Shown piece after piece: positions 50,320 through 59,264 of a stretch of DNA of 64,000 nt. How positions within the stretch are numbered: position 1 is the stretch's first letter; each line of letters opens with the position of its first letter. The stretch comes from DATMER01 sp040349255 (GTDB lineage: Bacteria; Acidobacteriota; Thermoanaerobaculia; Multivoradales; UBA5704): positions 5,968-69,967 of the forward strand of contig JBEQUE010000152.1 of NCBI GenBank assembly GCA_040349255.1, written 5' to 3'. The notes under the pieces are model-generated. The model saw nothing but the letters and a program-made list of their open reading frames with translations, searched no databases and was not told the DNA's origin. A program made the translations under genes and the position numbers.

Positions 50320-53300
50320 ATGCGCAGACTCTTCCTCGTCGTCGCCGTCGCCACGGTCCTCGGTGTCCCCCTCGCCGCCCAGGCCGCCGGCTCCTCCAGG
50401 TCCGCCGGATCCCCGCTGGCCAAGGCCGCCGCCGCGCTGCCGGTCCGCAGCCTCGGCCCCGGCCTGATGAGCGGCCGCATCTCGGACATCGCGGCCCACC
50501 CCACCGCCCCGGGCACCTGGTACGTGGCGGCCGGCTCGGGCGGGGTCTGGAAGACCACCAACGCCGGCGTCACCTGGACGCCGATCTTCGAGGACCAGCC
50601 CTCCTACTCGATCGGCGAGATCACGCTCGACCCCACCAACCCCGAGGTGGTCTGGGTCGGCACCGGCGAGAACGTCAGCGGGCGCCACGTCGGCTGGGGC
50701 GACGGGGTCTATCGCAGCCCCGACGGCGGCCGCACCTGGCAGCGCATGGGCCTCCCCCGGTCGGAGCACATCGGGCGCATCCTGGTCGACCCGCGCGACG
50801 GCAACCGGGTGCTCGTCGCCGCCGAAGGGCCGCTCTGGGCTCCCGGCGGCGAGCGCGGCGTCTACCGCTCGACCGACGGTGGCGCCACCTGGACCCCGGC
50901 GCTCCGGATCGACGAGGACACCGGCGTCACCGACCTCGAATTCGATCCCTCGAACCCCGACGTGGTCTACGCCGCGGCCTACCAGCGCCGGCGCCACGTC
51001 TGGGGGTTCCTCGGCGGAGGCCCCGGCTCGGGGCTCTGGAAGTCGGTCGACAACGGGAAGACCTGGCGCCGGCTGAAGACCGGCCTGCCGGGCGGAGACA
51101 TGGGGAAGATCGGACTCGCCGTCACGCCCGCCGACCCGTCCCTGGTCTACGCCACGATCGAAGCCGGCGGGGAGGAGCGCGGCTTCTACCGCTCGCGCGA
51201 CCGCGGCGAGAGCTGGGAGAAGCGCAACGGCTACATCTCCGGCGGCACCGGCCCCCACTACTACCAGGAGATCGAGGCCTCGCCGGTCGACGCCTCCCGG
51301 GTCTACCAGATGGACGTCTTCCTCCGGGTGACCCGCGACGGTGGCGGGACGATGGAGATCCTCGAGACCGGCTACGACAAGCACAGCGACAACCACGCCC
51401 TGTGGATCGATCCGGCCAACGGGAGCCACCTGCTGGCGGGCACCGACGGCGGGCTCTACGAGAGCTTCGACGAGGGCAGGACCTTCCGGCACTTCCCGAA
51501 CCTGCCGGTCTCCCAGATCTACAAGGTGGCGCTCAACAACCGCGAGCCGTTCTACGACGTCCTGGCCGGGGCGCAGGACCTGGGTACCCTGCACGGCCCG
51601 TCGCGCACCCTGGGCAAGGACGGCATCCGGAACCAGGACTGGTACGTGCCGCTCGGCGCCGACGGCTACGGCGTCGCCTTCGATCCGCTCGACCCCGACC
51701 TCCTCTACGTGATGTTCCAGGAGGGGATGCTCTTCCGCAAGGACCGGCGCAACGACGAGGGGTTGATGATCCGCCCCGAGCCCGCCGCCGGGGACGCGCC
51801 GGAGCGCTGGAACTGGGACTCGCCGCTGCTGGTCAGCCCGCACCACGCCGAGCGGATCTACTACGGCTCGCAGCGGGTCTGGCGGAGCGACGACCGGGGC
51901 GCCACCTGGACCCCGATCAGCGGCGACCTGACCCAGGGGCGGAGCCGCTACGAGCAGAAGTTCTCCGGGCGGGTCTGGAGCGTCGATTCGCTGTTCGACA
52001 ACAACGCGATGTCGAAGTACGCCACCACCACGGCGATCTCGGAGTCTCCCCTTCGGGAAGGGACGCTCGCGGTCGGCACCGACGACGGCCTGGTACAGGT
52101 CACCGCCGACGGCGGCCGGAGCTGGAGCCGCGCAGCCGCGCTCCCCGGGTTGCCGCCGCTGTCCTTCGTCAACGACGTCGAGATGTCGATGCACGACCCC
52201 GCCACCCTCTACGTGGCCGCCGACAACCACAAGAACGGCGACTTCAAGCCCTACGTCTTCGAGAGCACCGACCTGGGCCGCACCTGGCGCTCGATGGCGG
52301 GCGACCTGCCGACGGGGGAGATCGTCTGGGCGCTGCAGCAGGATCACGTGCGGCCCGACCTGTTCTTCCTCGGCGCCGAGCACGGCCTCTACTTCAGCGT
52401 CGACCGGGGCGCCCACTGGCTCAAGCTGGGAGGCCTGCCGACGATCGCGTTCCGCGACGTGAAGATTCACCGGCGCGATGGTGACGTGGTCGGCGCGAGC
52501 TTCGGCCGCGGCATCTTCGTGCTCGACGACTACTCGCCTCTGCGTGATTTGCCGGCGGCATTCTCTCAGGACGCCGCGCTCTTCCCGATCCGCGACGCCT
52601 GGTGGTTCGTGCCCTACCCGACGGGGCAGGCCCCGGGGCGCCCGGAGCTCGGCACCGACGACTTCACCACCCCGAATCCGCCCCACGGCGCCCTCTTCAC
52701 CTACTACCTGCGCGAGGGGCTGACCTCCGCGCGGGAGGCGCGGCGGGCCGGCGAGACGGCGCTGCGCGAGAAGGGGGCCGACGTGCCCTTCCCCGGCTTC
52801 GACCGCCTGCGGGCCGAGGCGCTGGAGGCGGACCCGAAGGTGCTGCTGATCGTCTCGGACGCCGCCGGGCGCAAGGTGCGGTGGATCGAAGGGCCGGCCG
52901 GGGAGGGTCTGCACCGGGTGAGCTGGGACCTCCGCGGCCCGGCCCCGGACCCGGTGGAGCTCGACCCGCCGGCCTTCCGGTCCCCCTGGGACGCCGCGCC
53001 GGTGGGCCCCCTGGTGGCGCCCGGACGCTACTCGGCGGAGCTGGTGGCGGTCTCGGCGAGCGGGGTCCGTTCGCTCGGCGCGCCGCAGTCGTTCGAGGTG
53101 AAGCCGGTACCGAACCTGCCGCCGGGCACCGACCCGGCGGCGGTGGCGGCCTTCCAGGGAGAGACGGCGGAGGCGGGGCGGAGGGTGTCGGCGGCCGCGG
53201 CGGAGCTCGACCTCCTCCGCAACCAGCTCCGGCGGATGCGGGCGACGCTGGCGGAGACCCCCGGGGCCGACCCGGCGCTCTACGCCCGGCTGGACGCGGT

Positions 53301-53595
53301 GGCCCAGGCGGCCGCGGAGCTCGACCGGCGCCTGCAGGGCGACCCGGCGCGGCAGAGACTCTCCGAGCCGGAAACCCCGTCGATCGCCGAGCGCGTGGGG
53401 CTGATCCGCGACGGTCACTGGCAGACGCGGCAGATGCCGACCGCGACCCAGAGGCGCGACCTGGAGATCGCCAAGGCCGGGCTGGACGAGCTGGAGCGCG
53501 ACCTGAAGGCGCTGATCGCGGGCGACCTGGCGAAGCTGGAGGAGGCCTTCGCCGCGGCGGGGGCGCCATGGACCCCGGGGCGGCGGGTGCCGTAG
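50320..53595 (+). CDS. Secreted BNR/sortilin-like beta-propeller protein
   Basis: 1091 residues with a signal peptide (LFLVVAVATVLGVPLAAQA). Residues about 30-760 contain many BNR/Asp-box type repeats, for example GGVWKTTNAGVTWTPIF, GVYRSPDGGRTWQRM, SVDNGKTWRRL, RSRDRGESWEK and STDLGRTWRSM, forming two propellers as in VPS10/sortilin-like proteins. The remaining part has a beta domain (PVELDPPAFRSPWDAAPVGPLVAPGRY) and a C-terminal helical coiled-coil region (about 930-1085). These proteins are abundant in Acidobacteriota and are often annotated as glycosyl hydrolases, but no catalytic residues can be pointed to here. Function is unknown; an extracellular binding or proteolysis-associated role is possible. 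Confidence 0.85.
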   Translation: MRRLFLVVAVATVLGVPLAAQAAGSSRSAGSPLAKAAAALPVRSLGPGLMSGRISDIAAHPTAPGTWYVAAGSGGVWKTTNAGVTWTPIFEDQPSYSIGEITLDPTNPEVVWVGTGENVSGRHVGWGDGVYRSPDGGRTWQRMGLPRSEHIGRILVDPRDGNRVLVAAEGPLWAPGGERGVYRSTDGGATWTPALRIDEDTGVTDLEFDPSNPDVVYAAAYQRRRHVWGFLGGGPGSGLWKSVDNGKTWRRLKTGLPGGDMGKIGLAVTPADPSLVYATIEAGGEERGFYRSRDRGESWEKRNGYISGGTGPHYYQEIEASPVDASRVYQMDVFLRVTRDGGGTMEILETGYDKHSDNHALWIDPANGSHLLAGTDGGLYESFDEGRTFRHFPNLPVSQIYKVALNNREPFYDVLAGAQDLGTLHGPSRTLGKDGIRNQDWYVPLGADGYGVAFDPLDPDLLYVMFQEGMLFRKDRRNDEGLMIRPEPAAGDAPERWNWDSPLLVSPHHAERIYYGSQRVWRSDDRGATWTPISGDLTQGRSRYEQKFSGRVWSVDSLFDNNAMSKYATTTAISESPLREGTLAVGTDDGLVQVTADGGRSWSRAAALPGLPPLSFVNDVEMSMHDPATLYVAADNHKNGDFKPYVFESTDLGRTWRSMAGDLPTGEIVWALQQDHVRPDLFFLGAEHGLYFSVDRGAHWLKLGGLPTIAFRDVKIHRRDGDVVGASFGRGIFVLDDYSPLRDLPAAFSQDAALFPIRDAWWFVPYPTGQAPGRPELGTDDFTTPNPPHGALFTYYLREGLTSAREARRAGETALREKGADVPFPGFDRLRAEALEADPKVLLIVSDAAGRKVRWIEGPAGEGLHRVSWDLRGPAPDPVELDPPAFRSPWDAAPVGPLVAPGRYSAELVAVSASGVRSLGAPQSFEVKPVPNLPPGTDPAAVAAFQGETAEAGRRVSAAAAELDLLRNQLRRMRATLAETPGADPALYARLDAVAQAAAELDRRLQGDPARQRLSEPETPSIAERVGLIRDGHWQTRQMPTATQRRDLEIAKAGLDELERDLKALIAGDLAKLEEAFAAAGAPWTPGRRVP

Positions 53596-53672
53596 GTTGC
53601 GGCGGCGGGGTGTGTGGTAGAGTTCGACCTCGCTTCCCCAAGGGAGGCCAGCTTTCCACTGCGTTTCACAAC

Positions 53673-53749
53673 GCGCCCTTAGCTCAGCTGGATAGAGCGA
53701 CAGCCTCCGAAGCTGTAGGTCAGAGGTTCGAATCCTCTAGGGCGCACCA
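53673..53749 (+). tRNA. tRNA-Arg(CCG)
   Basis: Full cloverleaf. Acceptor GCGCCCT pairs with AGGGCGC. The anticodon stem ACAGC/GCTGT encloses loop CTCCGAA with anticodon CCG. The T-loop is TTCGAAT. Discriminator A is followed by encoded CCA. Confidence 0.96.
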
Positions 53750-53858
53750 TCCCCTTCCAACCTCTCGGGTGACGCGGCCCATGAGGGAAATTCGGCCTTG
53801 AAGCCGTCCTTGGAGAAGAACGGTCGCGAGCTGCGGCCGAGCCCTCGGGAGATAGCCC

Positions 53859-55088
53859 ATGGCTTCGAATGAGAGGAAGTCCTTCATTGTCACGTTCAAG
53901 CCCAAGGATCAGCGCCAGGACACCAAGAAGGACAAGGTGGAGATCCTCCGGTCGGTGGTCAAGGCGGATCTGCATCCGATCGACACCGCGAACCTCCCGC
54001 CAGGCGGGGGGCTGCCGGCGGGAGTCCCTCCCGAATCGCTCGTCCTGGATATCAATACTTACGAAGCTCCCATCGTAACCGTATTCCTGACATCGAAGGA
54101 GGCGGCCGCCCTCAGGAGCAATCCCAACGTCGAGACGGTCGAGGAGGACGGCGAGTTCCGGGCTTTGGGCTTCGGGCCACGGCTCAGCGAGCTGCAGGTG
54201 GAGGGCCATCCGTCGCCCCTGATCGAAACCATTCCTGCCGGGGTCGCTCAGATCAAGGCGCCGGCGGCCTGGGACAGCACCCGTGGCAAGGGGGTCAAGG
54301 TGGCTGTGCTCGATTCGGGCATAGACTTCATCCATCCGGACCTCGCCGCCAACTACAAGGGTGGCGTCAGCTTCGTGAAGGAGGAGCCGACACCCATGGA
54401 TGGCAACGGTCATGGCACCCACTGCGCGGGTACCATCGCAGCCGCGATGAACGGAGCGGGCATCGTCGGGGTGGCGCCAGCCGCCTATCTCTATGCGGTC
54501 AAGGTGGTGAGCTCGTCTCTCCGCGGCGAATGGAGCTGGCTCATCTCGGGGATCAACTGGTGCATCGCCAACGGCATCAAGGTCCTCAACATGAGTCTGG
54601 GCAACGCCAACCCGCCGAAGGCGCTCGAGAGGATGTGCCACACAGCCTGGAATCGGGGGCTTCTGCTGGTGGCCGCGGCCGGCAATGGTGACTCGACTCC
54701 CGACAGCATCCTGTTCCCGGCGAAGTATTCCACCGTCATCGCCGTCTCCGCGATCGACAGCGCCAACGTGATTACCACGGGCAGCAGCCGGGGATCTGAG
54801 ATCGAGCTGTGTGCGCCCGGAGTCAACGTGCTGTCGACCAGTCCCGGCGGCAGCTATGCAACCGGGGGCGGCACCAGCGCGGCGTGTCCGCACGTGTCGG
54901 GTGCGGCGGCTCTGGCCTGGGGGAGCCATCGTTACCAGACGAATGGGGTGATCCGGCGCCTGCTGGCCTGGACCGCGGATAATCTAGGCGTGCCGGGGCG
55001 CGATCCGCTCTACGGCTACGGCCGGGTGGATGCCGAGCAGGCCGCGTTCGAATTCACGGTGCCGCCGCCGAATCCGGGAATCCCGTAG
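53859..55088 (+). CDS. Subtilisin-family (S8) serine protease, no signal peptide
   Basis: 409 residues. An N-terminal inhibitor-I9-like prodomain (about 5-105; SFIVTFKPK, VTVFLTSKEAAALRSNPNVETVEEDGE) precedes the catalytic domain. The triad is complete: VAVLDSGIDFIHPDL (Asp), GNGHGTHCAGT (His) and GGGTSAACPHVSGAAAL (Ser), with the oxyanion Asn in AAAGNGD. There is no signal peptide at the chosen ATG, which follows GGGAG (53848-53852), so export, if any, is not by Sec in an obvious way. It follows tRNA-Arg by 109 bases. Confidence 0.9.
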   Translation: MASNERKSFIVTFKPKDQRQDTKKDKVEILRSVVKADLHPIDTANLPPGGGLPAGVPPESLVLDINTYEAPIVTVFLTSKEAAALRSNPNVETVEEDGEFRALGFGPRLSELQVEGHPSPLIETIPAGVAQIKAPAAWDSTRGKGVKVAVLDSGIDFIHPDLAANYKGGVSFVKEEPTPMDGNGHGTHCAGTIAAAMNGAGIVGVAPAAYLYAVKVVSSSLRGEWSWLISGINWCIANGIKVLNMSLGNANPPKALERMCHTAWNRGLLLVAAAGNGDSTPDSILFPAKYSTVIAVSAIDSANVITTGSSRGSEIELCAPGVNVLSTSPGGSYATGGGTSAACPHVSGAAALAWGSHRYQTNGVIRRLLAWTADNLGVPGRDPLYGYGRVDAEQAAFEFTVPPPNPGIP

Positions 55089-55128
55089 CCGTTTCCCCCC
55101 TGACATCAGTGTACACCCCACCCTGGGA

Positions 55129-55160
55129 CTTGTATCAAGGCCGGGGCCTTGCGCCATAGT
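55129..55160 (+). promoter_or_regulatory. MerR-type promoter with perfect dyad before the rph gene
   Basis: CTTGTA (55129-55134) and CATAGT (55155-55160) are separated by 20 bases. The spacer carries the perfect inverted repeat CAAGGCCGGGGCCTTG (55136-55151), and CTTG-TAT-CAAG forms a second small dyad. A long spacer with an internal dyad is the hallmark of MerR-regulated promoters. The -10 ends 8 bases before the ATG, so the mRNA would be leaderless or nearly so. The regulator is not in the window. Confidence 0.5.
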
Positions 55161-55168
55161 CCGCGGCC

Positions 55169-57730
55169 ATGAAAGAGCATGCCTACGTATTGGGTTTCCA
55201 GGAGATCGACCGGACGCAGGTCGCGGCCGTTGGCGGCAAGGGTGCGCACCTGGGGGAGCTTTCGCGGATCGAAGGCATCCACGTGCCGGCCGGCTTTTGC
55301 GTGACGACGGACGCCTTCCAGCGGATCCTGGCGGAAGCGCCGTCGATCTCATTGCTCCCATCGCTCGATAACCGGCTCGATCAACTGTCGCGCCTGAAGC
55401 CGGACGACCGGGAGGCGATCGGCGCGCTCAGCTCGGAGATCCGCCGGACCCTCGAAGGGATCGCCATCCCCGACGATCTGGCGGCGGAGATCACCCGCCC
55501 GCTCGCCCGGCTCGGCGAGCAGGCCGCCTACGCTGTCCGGTCCAGCGCGACGGCAGAGGACCTGCCGACGGCCTCCTTCGCGGGCCAGCAGGACAGCTAT
55601 CTGAACGTCGTGGGGCCGGCGGCGATCCTCCGCCACGTCAGCCGGTGCTGGGCCTCGCTCTTCACGGAGCGGGCCGTGACCTACCGCCTGCGGAACGGCT
55701 TCGACCATCGGAAGGTCCGCATGGCCGTGGTCGTGCAGAGGATGGTCTTTCCGCAGGCGGCGGGCATCCTGTTCACGGCCGACCCCGTCACGGGCAACCG
55801 GAAGGTCGCCTCGGTGGAGGCCGGCTTCGGCCTCGGCGAGGCCCTGGTCTCCGGCCTGGTGAACCCGGACATCTACAAGGTGCGGGACGGCGAGATCGTC
55901 GCCAAGGCGGTCGCCACCCGGGAGCCGGCGCTGACGGATGAGCAGGTCGTGCGGCTCGCGCAGTTGGGCCGGCGGATCGAAGCACACTTCGGGCGTCCCC
56001 AGGACATCGAATGGTGCCTGGCCGGCGACGATTTCCAGATCGTGCAGAGCCGGCCGATCACCACGCTGTTCCCGATCCCCGAAGCCGGCGACCTGGAGAA
56101 TCACGTCTACGTCTCCGTCGGCCATCAACAGATGATGACCGACCCCCTGAAGCCCCTGGGCCTCTCCGTGTGGCAGTTGACCACTCCGCGGCCCATGGCC
56201 GAGGCCGGTGGGAGGCTGTTCGTCGACGTCACTCAGGCCCTGGCTTCGCCGGCGAGCCGCCCGGGCCTCCTGGCGATGCTTGGGAAGTCCGACCCACTGA
56301 TCGGGGACGCGCTGCAGACCGTCCTCGACCGCGGCGACTTCATCCCGTCGCTCCCGGACGCGGGTCCGGCCTGGACGCCGCCCGGCGCCGGGTCTGCCTC
56401 GATCGAGACCGATCCGGCCCTCGTCACCGAGCTGATCGAGCGCAGCCAGGCGTCCATCGCCGCCGTGAAACACGACATCCGGACGATGTCCGGATCGGCC
56501 CTGCTCGACTTCATCCTGGCCGACATCCGGGAGCGGAAGCGGGTCCAGTTCGATCCGCGAAGCCTTCAGGTCGTCATGGCGGGGATGGAGGCCACGTGGT
56601 GGTTGAACGACCGGATGCAGGAGTGGCTGGGCGAGACGAACGCGGCCGACACGCTCACGCAGTCCGTCCCGAACAACGTCACCTCGGAGATGGGGCTGGC
56701 TCTCCTGGACATCGCGGACGTGATCCGCCCGCACCCGGACATCGTGGCTTTTCTGCGGCAGGTCGAGGACGAGGGCTTCCTGGACGAGTTACCCAGGCTC
56801 GCGGGCGGGCGGGAAGCGCGAGACGCCATCCGGGCCTGGCTCGACAGGTACGGCATGCGCGGCGTCGGCGAGATCGACATCACGAGGCCGCGCTGGAGCG
56901 AACGCCCCACCCTGCTCCTGCCCTTGATCCTCAGCCACGTTAAAAGCTTCGAGCCGGGCGAGGCCGGGCGACGCTTCGAGCAAGGGCGGCAGGAGGCCTG
57001 GAAGAAGGAAGAGGATCTGCTGGCGCGGTTGCGGGACCTGCCCGACGGACCGCGGAAGGCCGAGGAGGCCAAGCGGATGATCGACCGGGTCCGGACTTTC
57101 GCCGGCTACCGCGAGTATCCGAAATACCACATGATCAGCTGCTACTTCGTCTACAAGCAGGCGTTGACGGAAGAAGCCGAGCGCCTCGTGCAGGCCCGCG
57201 TGCTTCGTGAAAAGGAAGACGTCTTCTGGCTCCGGTTCGAGGAGCTCCAGGAGGTCGTACGCACGAACCGGGTGGACGACCAGCTCATCCGCCAGCGCAA
57301 GGACGCGTTCAGGTCGTATCAGGCGCTCACGCCGCCCCGGGTGCTCACGTCGGATGGCGAGGCCGTCGCCGGGACCTACCGGCGCGGCGATCTGCCGGCC
57401 GGCGCGCTGGTCGGCCTGCCGGTTTCCGCCGGGACCGTCGAGGGGCGGGCCCGCGTCATCCTGGACATGGCGGAGGCGGATCTCGAACCGGGCGACATCC
57501 TGGTCACCGCCTTCACCGACCCCAGTTGGACGCCCCTCTTCGTCGCGATCAAGGGCCTGGTGACGGAGGTCGGAGGGCTGATGACCCATGGCGCTGTGAT
57601 CGCACGGGAGTATGGCCTGCCGGCCGTCGTGGGGGTGGAGCAGGCCACCCGGCTGATCCGGGATGGACAGCGGATCCGCGTGCAGGGAACGGCCGGGTAC
57701 GTCGAGATTCTGTCCCAGGAGGCACTCTGA
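55169..57730 (+). CDS. rph: Rifampicin phosphotransferase homologue (PEP-synthase-like)
   Basis: 853 residues, close to the family length. N-terminal ATP-grasp (PPDK_N) domain: VGGKGAHLGELSRIEGIHVPAGFCVTT, YAVRSSATAEDLPTASFAGQQDSYLNV, GILFTADPVTGN, DIEWCLAGDDFQIVQSRPIT. A rifampicin-binding-type middle domain (about 320-750) with YPKYHMISCYFVYKQAL follows. The C-terminal swivelling domain has EVGGLMTHGAVIAREYGLPAVVGV with the phospho-carrier His at 807, and the ending RVQGTAGYVEIL. Rph enzymes transfer the beta-phosphate of ATP to rifamycins. The match in all three domains is good, but relatives with other substrates exist. Its 3' end overlaps the uracil-DNA glycosylase gene. Confidence 0.88.
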   Translation: MKEHAYVLGFQEIDRTQVAAVGGKGAHLGELSRIEGIHVPAGFCVTTDAFQRILAEAPSISLLPSLDNRLDQLSRLKPDDREAIGALSSEIRRTLEGIAIPDDLAAEITRPLARLGEQAAYAVRSSATAEDLPTASFAGQQDSYLNVVGPAAILRHVSRCWASLFTERAVTYRLRNGFDHRKVRMAVVVQRMVFPQAAGILFTADPVTGNRKVASVEAGFGLGEALVSGLVNPDIYKVRDGEIVAKAVATREPALTDEQVVRLAQLGRRIEAHFGRPQDIEWCLAGDDFQIVQSRPITTLFPIPEAGDLENHVYVSVGHQQMMTDPLKPLGLSVWQLTTPRPMAEAGGRLFVDVTQALASPASRPGLLAMLGKSDPLIGDALQTVLDRGDFIPSLPDAGPAWTPPGAGSASIETDPALVTELIERSQASIAAVKHDIRTMSGSALLDFILADIRERKRVQFDPRSLQVVMAGMEATWWLNDRMQEWLGETNAADTLTQSVPNNVTSEMGLALLDIADVIRPHPDIVAFLRQVEDEGFLDELPRLAGGREARDAIRAWLDRYGMRGVGEIDITRPRWSERPTLLLPLILSHVKSFEPGEAGRRFEQGRQEAWKKEEDLLARLRDLPDGPRKAEEAKRMIDRVRTFAGYREYPKYHMISCYFVYKQALTEEAERLVQARVLREKEDVFWLRFEELQEVVRTNRVDDQLIRQRKDAFRSYQALTPPRVLTSDGEAVAGTYRRGDLPAGALVGLPVSAGTVEGRARVILDMAEADLEPGDILVTAFTDPSWTPLFVAIKGLVTEVGGLMTHGAVIAREYGLPAVVGVEQATRLIRDGQRIRVQGTAGYVEILSQEAL

Positions 57731-58377
57731 TCTCCCGGACCCTCCTCCGACGGCTGTACCAGGGGCCCCGCGGCGACCGCCGGGATGTCTGCAATCCGTA
57801 TCGCGACGAGCATTCGGACCTCGACCTGTCCGGTGGCTCGCGGCAGAGGCGGCGCAACCTGGAGGCGTACCTGGAGCGCGTGGGCCGGCCGCGACTGGTG
57901 CTGCTCGGCGAGGCGCTCGGCTTCCGCGGCGGACGGTTCTCGGGGATCGCCTTCACCAGCGAGCGCCAGCTCTGCGGGCCGGAAGACCGGCGTCTGGTCT
58001 GGGCCGGAGAGCCGTTCCGGCCGACCAGCCGCAACCCGGCGCTTTGGCTGGAGCCGTCCGGGAGCGTGGTCTGGGATGCGATCGGCGGCCGGCCCGACGG
58101 CGTCCTGCTCTGGAACACGTTCCCCTGGCACCCCTGGAGGCCGTCGGGACCGCTGACCAACCGGCTGCCCGAGCGCGGCATGGTCCGGGAGAACCTGCAC
58201 ATCCTCGGACGGCTCCTGGAGGAGGTGGGCGGCGCCCGGGTCGTCGCGGTCGGCCGCACGGCCCAGGCCGGCCTCGAAGCCGTCGGGATCGAAGCTCCTG
58301 CGGTCCGCCATCCGGCGCACGGCGGCGCAGCCCTGTTCCGCGAACAGCTCAAGGAACAGCTTGCCGTGTTACACTGA
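57727..58377 (+). CDS. Uracil-DNA glycosylase-superfamily protein, apparent CTG start
   Basis: 216 residues if it starts at CTG 57727. Family motifs: CNPYRDEH, RRRNLEAYLE, LVLLGEALGFRGGRFSGIAFTSERQL (usual GEAPG, here GEALG), VLLWNTFPWHPWRPSGPLTNR and the end motif VRHPAHGG. It should excise uracil from DNA or be a close relative. Start: conserved residues begin right after 57730, and there is no ATG, GTG or TTG in frame between 57529 and 57880. A perfect AGGAGG (57717-57722) lies 4 bases before CTG 57727, and CTGA overlaps the rph stop. The only other start, ATG 57526, would overlap rph by about 200 bases. Confidence 0.82.
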   Translation: MISRTLLRRLYQGPRGDRRDVCNPYRDEHSDLDLSGGSRQRRRNLEAYLERVGRPRLVLLGEALGFRGGRFSGIAFTSERQLCGPEDRRLVWAGEPFRPTSRNPALWLEPSGSVVWDAIGGRPDGVLLWNTFPWHPWRPSGPLTNRLPERGMVRENLHILGRLLEEVGGARVVAVGRTAQAGLEAVGIEAPAVRHPAHGGAALFREQLKEQLAVLH

Positions 58378-58415
58378 TACGAGTTTCTCGATGCGGTGCA
58401 TTCACAGGAGGTCCC

Positions 58416-58904
58416 ATGCGTAGATCTCTCGTCCTTCTGGCTCTCGCGCTGTCCGCTACCCCGGCGATGCCGGCGATGGCCGAGGTCTATACCGTGACGC
58501 TCACCAACGGCAGCGTCCTCGAAACCGCCTATCAGCCCCAGGAGGCGGCCTTCGACCGCAACGTCGTCCTGCTGATGACGGACGTCGGCAACTGGATCGG
58601 CGTGCGCAAGGACGAGATCGAGAGCGTGCGCTCCGACGCCGAGCTCGGTGGCTACGGCAAGGTGATCGAGAAGAACACCATCCTCCTCGGCTGGTCCGCC
58701 AACGATGCGGCCGACCCGGACGCCAAGCCCGAAGGACAGGGCAACGGCCGCACCGACCCGGCCCTCTCCGCCACCGCCCAGGCGCTCCAGAACATCTACG
58801 ACCAGCGCCAGGCCGAGCAGAACTACTCGATCAAGCAGTTCGTGCAGCCCAACGAGACCCAGGGCATCCCGGCCCGGATGATCGGAACTTCCCCTCCGCA
58901 ATAG
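58416..58904 (+). CDS. Small secreted hypothetical protein
   Basis: 162 residues from ATG 58416 after a perfect AGGAGG (CACAGGAGGTCCC). Signal peptide: MRRSLVLLALALSATPAMPAMA. The mature N-terminal half (VYTVTLTNGSVLETAYQPQEAAFDRNVVLLMTDVGNWIGVRKDEIESV) looks like a small beta-barrel or SH3-like domain. The C-terminal half is polar and probably disordered. No family with known function was recognised. A terminator follows, separating it from the B12 operon. Confidence 0.7.
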   Translation: MRRSLVLLALALSATPAMPAMAEVYTVTLTNGSVLETAYQPQEAAFDRNVVLLMTDVGNWIGVRKDEIESVRSDAELGGYGKVIEKNTILLGWSANDAADPDAKPEGQGNGRTDPALSATAQALQNIYDQRQAEQNYSIKQFVQPNETQGIPARMIGTSPPQ

Positions 58905-58927
58905 ATCGGCGATAAGCTTGCCTCTCC

Positions 58928-58958
58928 GGGTCCTCCCGCCGTGGGGGGACCCCCCTTT
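58928..58958 (+). terminator. Intrinsic terminator before the B12 operon
   Basis: A 10-bp stem (GGGTCCTCCC, loop GCCGT, GGGGGGACCC, one G-T pair) is followed by CCCTTT. It sits 24 bases after the upstream stop and just before the cobalamin riboswitch. Confidence 0.75.
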
Positions 58959-58969
58959 GACAGACCCGA

Positions 58970-59160
58970 CGGTGCGGTGACAGGAGGGAGACCTCCGTCT
59001 TGAAAGGGAAGCCGGTGAGAATCCGGCGCGGCCCCCGCCACTGTAACCGGGTACGAAACCGGAACACGCCACTGCAGGGGATGGATCGCAAACGAGCGGT
59101 TGTCCCTGTGGGAAGGCCCGGGAGTAGGAAGATCCGGGAGCCAGGAGACCTGCCGAGCCG
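58970..59160 (+). ncRNA. Cobalamin riboswitch
   Basis: The conserved core elements are in order: GAAAGGGAAGCCGGTGAGAA around 59002-59021, GCCCCCGCCACTGTAACC around 59030-59048, GGGAAGGCCCGGGAGTAGGA around 59110-59129, and the B12 box AGCCAGGAGACCTGCC at 59139-59154. It lies directly upstream of btuB, so B12 should switch off the transport operon. Confidence 0.95.
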
Positions 59161-59214
59161 TCCGACGCCACCCGCGGGGCGCGGGGGAGGCTTGGCGCGT
59201 CCGCGCCTCCTGCC

Positions 59215-59237
59215 GCCCCGCCGAACCCCGGCGGGGC
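59215..59237 (+). promoter_or_regulatory. Expression-platform hairpin of the cobalamin riboswitch
   Basis: A perfect 9-bp stem (GCCCCGCCG, loop AACCC, CGGCGGGGC) lies between the B12 box and the btuB SD (AGGAG at 59250-59254). There is only a weak CCTTT after it, so it could act as a terminator or as a structure that competes with the upstream G-rich strand (about 59173-59190). Confidence 0.55.
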
Positions 59238-59264
59238 GTCGCCTTTCCACAGGAGCACGCGTCC

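Noticed and set aside
50260..53418. 1052-residue minus-strand frame opposite the BNR protein
   Set aside because: No domain motifs, Arg/Gly/Val-rich shadow of a well-supported plus-strand gene.
57526..57726. ATG 57526 as the start of the uracil-DNA glycosylase
   Set aside because: It would add 67 residues without family similarity and overlap rph by about 200 bases; a perfect SD sits at 57717-57722 instead.
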